Assembly (NCBI RefSeq): GCF_021653975.1
Contig: NZ_JAJKFK010000008.1
Coordinates: 1-64,000 of the forward strand
Length of the DNA stretch: 64,000 nucleotides
Direction of reading: 5' to 3'
Source: Amycolatopsis sp. GM8
Lineage (GTDB): Bacteria > Actinomycetota > Actinomycetes > Mycobacteriales > Pseudonocardiaceae
Shown here: piece by piece, positions 29,571-37,810 of the stretch
Layout of the letters: every line of letters begins with the position of its first letter
Position numbering within the stretch: the stretch's first letter is position 1
Position numbers and translations under genes: made by a program
Notes under the pieces: model-generated
Told to the model about the DNA's origin: nothing
Database searches by the model: none
What the model saw: only the letters and a program-made list of their open reading frames with translations

Positions 29571-32500
29571 TTGCTGCCTGCGCTGGACACGCCCCTGCCC
29601 GTAGAGCCAGTTGTCGTTGATACCCGGCCGAAAGCGCTGTTCTGGACCGGCCTCGGTGGCACCGAGCGCACGCTGCTCGACATCCTCGCCGACACCGTCG
29701 CGCGCCATCCCGGCGCCGCCGCGATCGACGACGGCACGCAGGTGCTCAGCTACCGCCGGCTCGCCGAGGAGATCGACGTCGTGCGGCGGCGGCTCGCCGA
29801 GTTCGGCGTCGGCGTCGGTGACCGGGTGGGGGTCCGGATCTCGTCCGGCACCGCCGAGCTGTACGTCGCGATCCTCGCGATCCTCGCCGCCGGTGCCGCG
29901 TACGTCCCGGTCGACGCCGACGACCCGGACGAGCGCGCCGAGCTGGTGTTCGGCGAGGCCGGCGTGTGCGCGGTGCTCACCGACGGTGGCACGCTGACCC
30001 GCCATTCCGCCCCGATCGGGCGGCCCGGTGTCCCCAGCCTGTGGGACGACGCCTGGATCATCTTCACCTCGGGTTCCACCGGTAAACCGAAAGGTGTGGC
30101 GGTCAGCCATTCCGCGGCCGCCGCGTTCGTGGACGCCGAGGCCGGGCTGTTCCTGACCGAGGAGCCGATCGGGCCCGGCGACCGGGTGCTGGCCGGGCTG
30201 TCGGTCGCGTTCGACGCTTCCTGCGAGGAAATGTGGCTGGCCTGGCGGCACGGCGCCTGCCTGGTGCCCGCGCCGCGGTCGCTCGTGCGCACCGGCGTGG
30301 ACCTCGGCCCGTGGCTGGTCGCGCAGCGCATCACGATCGTCTCGACCGTGCCGACCCTGGCCTCGTTGTGGCCCGCGGACGCGCTGGAAGACGTGCGGCT
30401 GCTGATCTTCGGCGGCGAGGCGTGCCCGCCGGAGCTGGCCGAGCGGGTCGCCGTCGAGGGGCGCGAGGTGTGGAACACCTACGGCCCGACCGAGGCGACG
30501 GTCGTCGCCTGCGCCGCGCCGCTGACCGGCGAAGGGCCGGTGCGGATCGGGCTGCCGCTGGTCGGCTGGCAGCTCGCGGTGATCGACGAGGCCGGCGAGC
30601 CGGTCGCGATGGGGGAGACCGGGCAGCTCGTGATCGGCGGCGCCGGGCTCGCGCGCTATCTCGATGAGGTGAAGGACGCCGAGAAGTACGCGCCGCTGCC
30701 GTCGCTCGGCTGGCCGCGCGCGTACCGCAGCGGCGACCTGGTGCGGGCGGAAGAGGAAGGCCTGATCTTCGTCGGCCGCGCCGACGAGCAGGTCAAGCTC
30801 GGCGGCCGCCGGATCGAGCTGGGCGAGGTCGACGCCGCGCTGCAGGCGCTGCCCGGCGTGACCGCCGCGGCCGCCGCGATCCGCACCACCAAGGCGGGCA
30901 ACCAGATCCTCGTCGGCTACGTGGTCCCCGCCCGCGAGTCCGACATTCAAGACGCCGAGTCCGACGTTCGGGACGCCGAGTTCGACGTCGACACCGCGGC
31001 GGCCCTGCTGCGGGACCGCCTCCCGGCCGCTCTGGTGCCGCTGCTCGCGGTGGTCGACGACCTGCCCACGCGCACCTCGGGCAAGGTGGACCGGGCCGCG
31101 CTGCCCTGGCCACTGTCCACTGTGGACGCCGACGAGCTGACCCCGACCGAGAAGTGGCTCGCCGAAGGCTGGGCGGAGATCCTCGGCGTGGCGCCGTCCG
31201 ACGCGGACGCCGACTTCTTCACCCACGGCGGCGGCAGCCTCACCGCGGCGCAGTTGATCGCCCGGATCCGCACCCGGCACCCGCAGGTCTCGGTCAGCGA
31301 CATCTACCAGCAGCCGACCCTCGGCGCGCTCGCCGCGGTGCTGGACGGCCTCAGCGCGGCGGAGACCGCGCACCGCGAGATCCAACCGACGCCGCGCCGC
31401 GCCGGTTTCGTGCAGGCGCTGCTGATGATCCCGCTGCTGCTGGTCATCGGCCTGCGCTGGACCACCATGCTCGCCGGGCTGACCACCGTGCTCGCGGCGA
31501 CCGGCGCGACCTGGGCGCCGTCGGTGCCGTGGTGGGCGCTGGGCGTGGCCTGGCTGGTGCTGTTCAGCCCGGCCGGCCGGATCGCGATCGCCGCCGGTGG
31601 CGCCCGGTTGCTGCTGCGCGGCGTGCGGCCGGGCAGCTACCCGCGCGGCGGGAGTGTCCACTTGCGACTGTGGGCGGCCGAGAAGCTCGCCGAGTTCAGC
31701 GGTGCCAGCAACGTTTCCAGCGCGTCCTGGATGACGCACTACGCGAAGGCGCTGGGCGCCAAGGTGGCGAAGGACGTCGACCTGCACTCACCGCCGCCGG
31801 TGACCGGGCTGCTCAAGCTCGGCCGGGCCGCGGCCGTCGAGCCCGAGGTCGACCTGTCCGGCCACTGGGTGGACGGGGACCTCGTGCACATCGGCAAGAT
31901 CCGGATCGGCGCCGGCGCGCGCGTCGGCGCGCGGACCACGCTCTTCCCGGGTGTCCGGATCGGCAAGGGCGCGGAGATCGCCGCCGGTTCGACCGTGCGT
32001 GGCGCGGTGCCGGCCGGACAGCGCTGGGCCGGATCGCCGGCGGCGCGCACCGGCAAGGGCGCGCTGCGCTGGCCGTCGAGCCGGCCGCCGCGTTCGCGCT
32101 TCTGGGCGGTGACGTACGGCGTGACCTCGTTGCTGCTGGGCCTGCTGCCCCTGGTCGCGGCGGTGCCGGCGATTCTGCTGGTGCTGCTGGGCGCGCCGTC
32201 CCTGGCGAGCATGCTGGCCTACGTACCGCTCGCGACCGTCGCGTACTTCGGGTCGTACGCGCTGCTGGTGCTCGTCGGCGTGCGCCTGCTCGGCATCGGC
32301 ATGGCCGAGGGCTACCACCCGGTGCACGGCCGGACCGCCTGGCAGGTGTGGGCGACCGAACGGCTGATGGACATGGCGCGCACCGCGCTGTTCCCCTTGT
32401 ACGCCAGCTTGTTCACGCCGGTGTGGCTGCGGATGCTCGGCGCGAAGGTCGGTCGTGACGTCGAGGCGTCGACGGTGCTGGCGCTGCCGAAGATGACCCA

Positions 32501-33467
32501 GGTCGACGACGGCGCGTTCCTCGCCGACGACACCATGGTCGCGACCTACGAACTGGGCCACGGCTGGCTGCACGTCGCGCCCGCGCGGATCGGCAAGCAG
32601 GCGTTCCTCGGCAACTCCGGGATGACCGCGCCGGGCCGCGCGGTGCCGAAGCGTGGTCTCGTCGGTGTGCTGTCCTCGACCCCGCGCAAGGCGAAGAAGG
32701 GCTCGTCGTACCTCGGCATGCCGCCGATGCCGCTGCGGCGCGCGGTCGGGGTCGCCGACGCGAGCCGGACCTACCGGCCGCCGCTGCGGCTCAAGCTCGC
32801 GCGGGCCGCGGTCGAGCTGTGCCGGATCGTGCCGGTGATGTGCGCGGTCGCGCTCGCGGTCCTGGTCGCCGCCGCCATCGGCGCGCTGTGGGCCGCGGCC
32901 GGGCTGTGGGTGGCGGCGCTGGTGTCACCGCTGCTGCTGGCCGGCGCCGGGATCGCCGCCGCCGCGATCGCGACGCTGATGAAGTGGTTGCTGGTGGGGA
33001 AGTTCCGGACGGTCGACCATCCACTGTGGAGTTCGTTCGTGTGGCGCGACGAGCTCGCCGACACGTTCGTCGAGGCGCTCGCCGTGCCGTGGCTGGTCGG
33101 CTCGATCGGCGGCACCCCACTGCTCACGGCGTGGCTGCGGACGATGGGCGTGCGGATCGGGCGCGGCGTCTGGCTCGAGACCTACTGGCTGCCGGAGGCC
33201 GACCTGGTGCGGCTCGGCGACGGCGCGACGATCAACCGCGGCTGTGTCGTCCAGACTCACCTGTTCCACGACCGGATCATGACGATGAGTGAGGTGACTC
33301 TCGACGAAGGCGCGACGCTGGGCCCGCACGGTATCGTGCTGCCCGGGGCCACGATCGGCGCCCGCACGACGGTCGGACCCGGCTCGCTGGTGACGCGTGG
33401 CGACGCGGTGCCGGCGGACACCCGCTGGCTCGGCAACCCGATTTCGGCTTGGGGAAGCAAGGTTTGA
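29571..33467 (+). CDS. Pls/PosA-family membrane non-ribosomal peptide synthetase
   Basis: A 1298-residue single-module synthetase with the architecture of epsilon-poly-L-lysine synthetase and relatives (TIGR02353 C-terminal region). An adenylation domain (1 to about 530; FTSGSTGKPKG, NTYGPTEAT, YRSGDLVR) is followed by a carrier domain with phosphopantetheine Ser556 (HGGGSLTA), then about six membrane helices (around 613-680, 847-907, 1086-1137) with hexapeptide-repeat, condensation-like segments between them (780-815, 1200-1290). By hand alignment the substrate code reads D-A-E-S-I-G-T-V-V-K; the acidic Glu fits a basic amino acid, but this is tentative. The start is TTG, with AAAGGTGAG about 10 bases upstream. 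A 21-bp repeat interrupts the adenylation domain at residues 456-473. It probably makes and exports an isopeptide-linked homopolymer; the next gene, a peptidase, is coupled. Confidence 0.9.
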   Translation: MLPALDTPLPVEPVVVDTRPKALFWTGLGGTERTLLDILADTVARHPGAAAIDDGTQVLSYRRLAEEIDVVRRRLAEFGVGVGDRVGVRISSGTAELYVAILAILAAGAAYVPVDADDPDERAELVFGEAGVCAVLTDGGTLTRHSAPIGRPGVPSLWDDAWIIFTSGSTGKPKGVAVSHSAAAAFVDAEAGLFLTEEPIGPGDRVLAGLSVAFDASCEEMWLAWRHGACLVPAPRSLVRTGVDLGPWLVAQRITIVSTVPTLASLWPADALEDVRLLIFGGEACPPELAERVAVEGREVWNTYGPTEATVVACAAPLTGEGPVRIGLPLVGWQLAVIDEAGEPVAMGETGQLVIGGAGLARYLDEVKDAEKYAPLPSLGWPRAYRSGDLVRAEEEGLIFVGRADEQVKLGGRRIELGEVDAALQALPGVTAAAAAIRTTKAGNQILVGYVVPARESDIQDAESDVRDAEFDVDTAAALLRDRLPAALVPLLAVVDDLPTRTSGKVDRAALPWPLSTVDADELTPTEKWLAEGWAEILGVAPSDADADFFTHGGGSLTAAQLIARIRTRHPQVSVSDIYQQPTLGALAAVLDGLSAAETAHREIQPTPRRAGFVQALLMIPLLLVIGLRWTTMLAGLTTVLAATGATWAPSVPWWALGVAWLVLFSPAGRIAIAAGGARLLLRGVRPGSYPRGGSVHLRLWAAEKLAEFSGASNVSSASWMTHYAKALGAKVAKDVDLHSPPPVTGLLKLGRAAAVEPEVDLSGHWVDGDLVHIGKIRIGAGARVGARTTLFPGVRIGKGAEIAAGSTVRGAVPAGQRWAGSPAARTGKGALRWPSSRPPRSRFWAVTYGVTSLLLGLLPLVAAVPAILLVLLGAPSLASMLAYVPLATVAYFGSYALLVLVGVRLLGIGMAEGYHPVHGRTAWQVWATERLMDMARTALFPLYASLFTPVWLRMLGAKVGRDVEASTVLALPKMTQVDDGAFLADDTMVATYELGHGWLHVAPARIGKQAFLGNSGMTAPGRAVPKRGLVGVLSSTPRKAKKGSSYLGMPPMPLRRAVGVADASRTYRPPLRLKLARAAVELCRIVPVMCAVALAVLVAAAIGALWAAAGLWVAALVSPLLLAGAGIAAAAIATLMKWLLVGKFRTVDHPLWSSFVWRDELADTFVEALAVPWLVGSIGGTPLLTAWLRTMGVRIGRGVWLETYWLPEADLVRLGDGATINRGCVVQTHLFHDRIMTMSEVTLDEGATLGPHGIVLPGATIGARTTVGPGSLVTRGDAVPADTRWLGNPISAWGSKV
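30936..30989 (+). repeat. In-frame copy of the 21-bp repeat inside the synthetase gene
   Basis: Two full 21-bp units and 12 bases of a third (30936-30956, 30957-30977, 30978-30989) encode [14 protein letters not shown] and EFDV. The unit matches those at 17.8 and 34.7 kb. It adds 18 residues in the small C-terminal adenylation subdomain, between the core motifs near GGRRIELGE and TSGKVDR, and keeps the frame because 21 and 54 are multiples of three. Confidence 0.9.
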
Positions 33468-34729
33468 AGTCTGCTCTGAACTCGCACGGCGACGACGGCT
33501 ATCAGGTAACCCAGTACGACCTCGAACTCGACTACAAGATCGTGCCCAACCGGCTCTCGGCGCGCGCGAGGATCGCCGCCGCGGCGGCGCGCCCGCTGTC
33601 GAAGTTCGGGCTCGACCTGTCCGGGTTCAAGGTCGCCGGGGTGCACGTCGACGGCCGGGCGGCGAGGTTCAGCCGCAGCGGGAACAAGCTCACGGTGAAA
33701 CCGGCGAAGCCGGTGGTCGGCCGGTTCAAGGTCGAGGTCCGGTACGCGGGCAACCCGAAGCCGGTGGACGGGCACTGGGGCGACATCGGCTGGGACGAAC
33801 TGACCGACGGCGTGCTGGTGGCGAGCCAGCCGATCGGCGCGCCGACCTGGTTCCCGTGCAACGACCGCCCGGCGGACAAGGCGTCCTACCGGGTCACCGT
33901 GACGACGTCGTCGGCGTATGCCGTGCTGGTGACCGGGGATCTGGTGTCCCGGCGCGTCGGCGGCAGCACGACGACGTGGGTGTACGAGCGGCGCGAGCCG
34001 ACCTCGACGTACCTGATGAGTGTCCAAATCGGACGGTACGAAGACCTGGCGATGCCGGAGTCGCAACGGCTGGCGGTGCCGCGGTCCCTGGTGCCCGCGG
34101 CCAGGTACGACTTCGGCCGGCAGCCGGAGATGGCGGTGCTGTTCTCGCGGTTGTTCGGGCCGTACCCGTTCGGCGAGTACGTCGTGGTGGTGGCCGACGA
34201 CGAGCTCGAAGATCCCATTGAGGCGCAAGGGATGGCGATCTTCGGACGGAACCATGTGGACGGTCGCCGGACGTATCAGCGGCTCGTCGCGCACGAGCTG
34301 GCGCACCAGTGGTTCGGCAACAGCCTGACGATCGCGGACTGGCCGCACATCTGGCTCAACGAGGGTTTTGCGACCTATGCGGAATGGCTGTGGTCCGAGG
34401 AATGCGGTGGGCCGCCGGTCGCGGCGCTCGCCGCGCAGTGGCGGGCGCGGCTGGAGTCGCTGCCCGAGGACCTCGCGATCGCCGACCCCGGTGAGGCGCA
34501 CCTGTTCGACGAGCGCGTGTACAAGCGGGGAGCGTTGACCTTGCACGCGCTGCGCGGCGAGGTCGGCGACCCGGTGTTCTTCGCGGTGCTGCGGTCCTGG
34601 GCGGAGGCGCACCGGCACGCGACGGTGACCACGGAGCAGTTCATCGCGCACGCGGAAGCCCACGCGGGGCGGTCGCTGCGCGACCTTTTCGCGGCATGGC
34701 TGGAGCGCCCGGCGTTGCCGCGCCCGTAG
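33464..34729 (+). CDS. M1-family zinc metallopeptidase
   Basis: A 421-residue aminopeptidase-N-type protein. The zinc site is complete, HELAH (277-281) and E300 in NEGFAT, with the usual 18-residue gap; the exopeptidase loop is EAQGM (in IEAQGMAIFG) in the place of GAMEN. It has the N-terminal beta and catalytic domains but lacks the long C-terminal helical domain of PepN. No signal peptide is seen. The TTG start overlaps the synthetase stop (TTGA), with GGGGAAG upstream; an in-frame TTG also exists at 33449. Coupling suggests trimming or degradation of the homopolymer, or self-protection. Confidence 0.9.
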   Translation: MKSALNSHGDDGYQVTQYDLELDYKIVPNRLSARARIAAAAARPLSKFGLDLSGFKVAGVHVDGRAARFSRSGNKLTVKPAKPVVGRFKVEVRYAGNPKPVDGHWGDIGWDELTDGVLVASQPIGAPTWFPCNDRPADKASYRVTVTTSSAYAVLVTGDLVSRRVGGSTTTWVYERREPTSTYLMSVQIGRYEDLAMPESQRLAVPRSLVPAARYDFGRQPEMAVLFSRLFGPYPFGEYVVVVADDELEDPIEAQGMAIFGRNHVDGRRTYQRLVAHELAHQWFGNSLTIADWPHIWLNEGFATYAEWLWSEECGGPPVAALAAQWRARLESLPEDLAIADPGEAHLFDERVYKRGALTLHALRGEVGDPVFFAVLRSWAEAHRHATVTTEQFIAHAEAHAGRSLRDLFAAWLERPALPRP

Positions 34730-34737
34730 CCCCCGGC

Positions 34738-34794
34738 GAGTCCGACACTCAGGACGCCGAGTCCTACGTTCAGGACGCCGAGTTCGACGCCGCG
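34738..34794. repeat. 21-bp repeat at the 3' end of fdsD
   Basis: Two full 21-bp units (34738-34758, 34759-34779) and part of a third match the unit inside the synthetase gene. The array lies between the peptidase stop (34729) and the convergent fdsD. The fdsD stop codon (34770-34772 on the minus strand) and its last residues come from the repeat. Confidence 0.88.
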
Positions 34795-35000
34795 GTCAGC
34801 AGGCGGGCGGCGGCGAGGGCCAGCGGGTCGAAGGCGCCGGGTGCGGTCGCGAGCTGGTGCTCCAGGTCGGCGCGCATCCGCGGGTCCCAGAACTGGCGGA
34901 TGTGCGCGGCGATCGCGGCGGCCGCCTCGTCCGGTGGCCGGTGGTGGAACTGCGCCGCGATCTCGTTCGCCAGCCGTATCTGCGGGGACTCCGTGCTCAT
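34770..35000 (-). CDS. fdsD: Formate dehydrogenase delta subunit
   Basis: A 76-residue protein of the FdsD/FdhD-delta family (IRLANEIAAQFHHRPPDEAAA, IRQFWDPRMRADL), a small subunit of cytoplasmic NAD-dependent formate dehydrogenases. The ATG overlaps the fdsA stop by one base (TGATG). The C-terminal residues TAASNSAS and the stop are supplied by the 21-bp repeat, so the original end of the protein has probably been replaced. Confidence 0.88.
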   Translation of the reverse strand: MSTESPQIRLANEIAAQFHHRPPDEAAAAIAAHIRQFWDPRMRADLEHQLATAPGAFDPLALAAARLLTAASNSAS

Positions 35001-37810
35001 CAGTCCGCCAGCGCCGGGATCGCGCGCTCGGCGTGCTCGACCGCCGTCCCGGAGGTCTTCAGCCCGACCTGCACCGCGGTCACCTTGTACTCCGGGCAGT
35101 TCGTCGCCCAGTCGGAGTTCTCCGTGGTCACCACGTTCGCGCCGGTCACCGGGAAGTGGAATGTGGTATAGACCACTCCGACGGGCATTCGATCGGAAAG
35201 CCTGGCGTGCAACGAGGTTTCGCCGACCCGGCTCGACAGCGTGACCTCGTCGCCGTCGCCGATGCCGCGGACCTCCGCGTCGTGCGGATGGATCTCCAGC
35301 ACGTCCTCGTGATGCCAGGCCACGTTCGCCGTACGCCGGGTCTGCGCGCCCACGTTGTACTGCGTCAGGATCCGCCCCGTCGTCAGGATCAGCGGGAACC
35401 GCCGCGTGCTGCGCTCGCGCGTCGGGACGAACGGCGTCGGCACGAACCTTCCCTTGCCCCGCACGAAACCGTCCACGTGCATGATCGGCGTGCCCTCCGG
35501 GGCCTTGTCGTTGCACGGCCACTGAACGCTGCCGAGCCGGTCCAGTTTCTCGAACGACACGCCCGCGAAAGTCGGGGTGAGCGCGGCGATCTCGGCCATG
35601 ATCTCGCGCGGATGCGTGTACCGCATGGGATATCCCATGGCCTGCGCGATCTCGCAGACGATCTCCCATTCGTGCTTGCCGGTCTTCGGGGCCATCACCG
35701 GCCGCACCCGGTTGATCCGCCGCTCGGCGTTGGTGAACGTGCCGTCCTTCTCCAGGAACGACGTGCCCGGCAGGAAGACGTGCGCGAACTTGGCCGTCTC
35801 GTTGAGGAACAGGTCCTGCACCACGACCAGGTCCATCGCCCGCAGCGCGGCGGTGACGTGCCGCGTGTTGGGATCGGACTGCGCGATGTCCTCGCCCTGC
35901 ACGAAAAGCGCGCGGAACGAGCCGTCGATCGCGGCGTCGAACATGTTGGGAATGCGCAGCCCCGGCTCCGCCAGCAGCTCGCGGCCCCACAGGTCCTCGA
36001 ACACCGTGCGCACCGCGTCGTCGGAGATGTGCCGGTAGCCGGACAGTTCGTGCGGGAACGAGCCCATGTCGCACGAACCCTGCACGTTGTTCTGCCCGCG
36101 CAACGGGTTCACGCCGACACCCTCGCGGCCGATGTTGCCGGTGGCCATCGCGAGGTTCGCCATGCCCATCACCATCGTCGAACCCTGGCTGTGCTCGGTT
36201 ACGCCGAGTCCATAGTAGATCGCCGAGTTGCCGCCGGTCGCGTACAACCGTGCGGCCGCGCGAAGTTCGGCGGCGGGGACACCGGTGATCTCCTCGGTTG
36301 CCTCCGGGCTGTTCTCGGGCAGCGCGATGAACGATGCCCACTCCTCGAATTCCTCGCAACGCTCGTCCACAAAGGACCTGTCGACGAGCCCCTCGGTGAC
36401 CGCCACGTGCGCGAAGGCGTTGACCACCGCGACGTTCGTGCCGGGCGCGAGCTGGAGATGGTGTGCCGCCTCGATATGCGGCGTGCGCACGAGGTCGATC
36501 CGGCGCGGGTCGATCACGATTAGCTTCGCGCCCTCGCGCAGCCGCCGCTTCATCCGCGACGCGAACACCGGGTGCCCGTCGGTCGGGTTGGCGCCGATCA
36601 CCACGATCACGTCGGATTTCGCGACCGACCGGAAGTCCTGGGTGCCGGCGGACGTGCCGAACGTCTGCTTGAGCCCGTAGCCGGTGGGGGAGTGGCAGAC
36701 CCGGGCGCAGGTGTCGACGTTGTTGTTGCCGAACGCCGCGCGCACCATTTTCTGCACCACGTAGACCTCTTCGTTGGTGCAGCGGGAGGACGTGATCCCG
36801 CCGATCGCGCCGATCCCGTGCCGCGCCTGGACTTCGCGCATTTTCTCTGCCACGTAACCGATCGCGGTGTCCCAGTCGACCTCGCGCCACTCGTCGTCGA
36901 TGGTCTCGCGGATCATCGGGTTCAGCCTGCGGTCCGGATGTGTCGCGTAGCCGAAGGCGAATCTGCCCTTGACGCAGCTGTGTCCTTCGTTGGCGCCGCC
37001 GTCCTTGTACGGCACCATCCGCACCAGTTCGTCGCCGCGCAGCTCCGCCTTGAACGAGCAGCCGACCCCGCAGTACGCGCACGTGGTCAGCACGGACCGG
37101 CTCGGCATGCCGAGGTCCACAACGGACTTCTCTTCCAGTGTCGCGGTGGGGCAGGCCTGCACGCACGCACCGCACGACACGCATTCGGAGTCCATAAACA
37201 GCTCGCCGGCGCCGGCGGCCACTTTGGACTCGAAACCGCGGCCTTCGATCGTCAGCGCGAACGTGCCCTGCACCTCGTCGCAGGCGCGGACGCAGCGGGA
37301 GCAGGCGATGCATTTCGACGGGTCGAAGTCGAAGTACGGGTTGGACGTGTCCTTTTCCTGCTGCAGATGGTTTTCGCCTTCGTAGCCGTAGCGCACCTGG
37401 CGCAGGCCGACCGCGCCCGACATGTCCTGCAGTTCGCAGTCGCCGTTCGCCGAGCAGGTCAGGCAGTCGAGCGGGTGGTCGGAGATGTACAGCTCCATCA
37501 CGCCCTGGCGCAGCTTCTCCAGGCGCGGCGTCTGCGTGTGCACCTGCATGCCCTCGGTGACGGGCGTGGTGCAGGAAGCCGGGGTTCCGCGGCGGCCGTC
37601 GATCTCGACCAGGCACAACCGGCAGGAGCCGAACGGTTCCAGGCTGTCGGTGGCGCACAGCTTCGGAATGTCCACTCCGGACAGTGCCGCCGCGCGCAGG
37701 ATGGAGGTGCCCTCGGGCACGGTCACCGGCAGGCCGTCGACCTCCAGCGACACCGTCGCCGGACCGGCCTTCGCCGGCGTGCCGAGGTCGGGTTCCTTGA
37801 GCAAGCTCAT
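35000..37810 (-). CDS. fdsA: NAD-dependent formate dehydrogenase alpha subunit
   Basis: A 936-residue molybdenum catalytic subunit oxidising formate to CO2. The N terminus has a 2Fe-2S ferredoxin domain (CATDSLEPFGSCRLC), a His-ligated cluster region, two ferredoxin clusters (CIACSRCVRACDE; CVSCGACVQACP), a further 4Fe-4S site (CAYCGVGC) and then the molybdopterin domains. The active-site residue is Cys, in ARVCHSPT, so no selenocysteine is needed. The ATG at 37810 overlaps the fdsB stop. It belongs to the fdsGBAD operon; the sulfurtransferase fdsC/fdhD must be elsewhere. Confidence 0.95.
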   Translation of the reverse strand: MSLLKEPDLGTPAKAGPATVSLEVDGLPVTVPEGTSILRAAALSGVDIPKLCATDSLEPFGSCRLCLVEIDGRRGTPASCTTPVTEGMQVHTQTPRLEKLRQGVMELYISDHPLDCLTCSANGDCELQDMSGAVGLRQVRYGYEGENHLQQEKDTSNPYFDFDPSKCIACSRCVRACDEVQGTFALTIEGRGFESKVAAGAGELFMDSECVSCGACVQACPTATLEEKSVVDLGMPSRSVLTTCAYCGVGCSFKAELRGDELVRMVPYKDGGANEGHSCVKGRFAFGYATHPDRRLNPMIRETIDDEWREVDWDTAIGYVAEKMREVQARHGIGAIGGITSSRCTNEEVYVVQKMVRAAFGNNNVDTCARVCHSPTGYGLKQTFGTSAGTQDFRSVAKSDVIVVIGANPTDGHPVFASRMKRRLREGAKLIVIDPRRIDLVRTPHIEAAHHLQLAPGTNVAVVNAFAHVAVTEGLVDRSFVDERCEEFEEWASFIALPENSPEATEEITGVPAAELRAAARLYATGGNSAIYYGLGVTEHSQGSTMVMGMANLAMATGNIGREGVGVNPLRGQNNVQGSCDMGSFPHELSGYRHISDDAVRTVFEDLWGRELLAEPGLRIPNMFDAAIDGSFRALFVQGEDIAQSDPNTRHVTAALRAMDLVVVQDLFLNETAKFAHVFLPGTSFLEKDGTFTNAERRINRVRPVMAPKTGKHEWEIVCEIAQAMGYPMRYTHPREIMAEIAALTPTFAGVSFEKLDRLGSVQWPCNDKAPEGTPIMHVDGFVRGKGRFVPTPFVPTRERSTRRFPLILTTGRILTQYNVGAQTRRTANVAWHHEDVLEIHPHDAEVRGIGDGDEVTLSSRVGETSLHARLSDRMPVGVVYTTFHFPVTGANVVTTENSDWATNCPEYKVTAVQVGLKTSGTAVEHAERAIPALAD

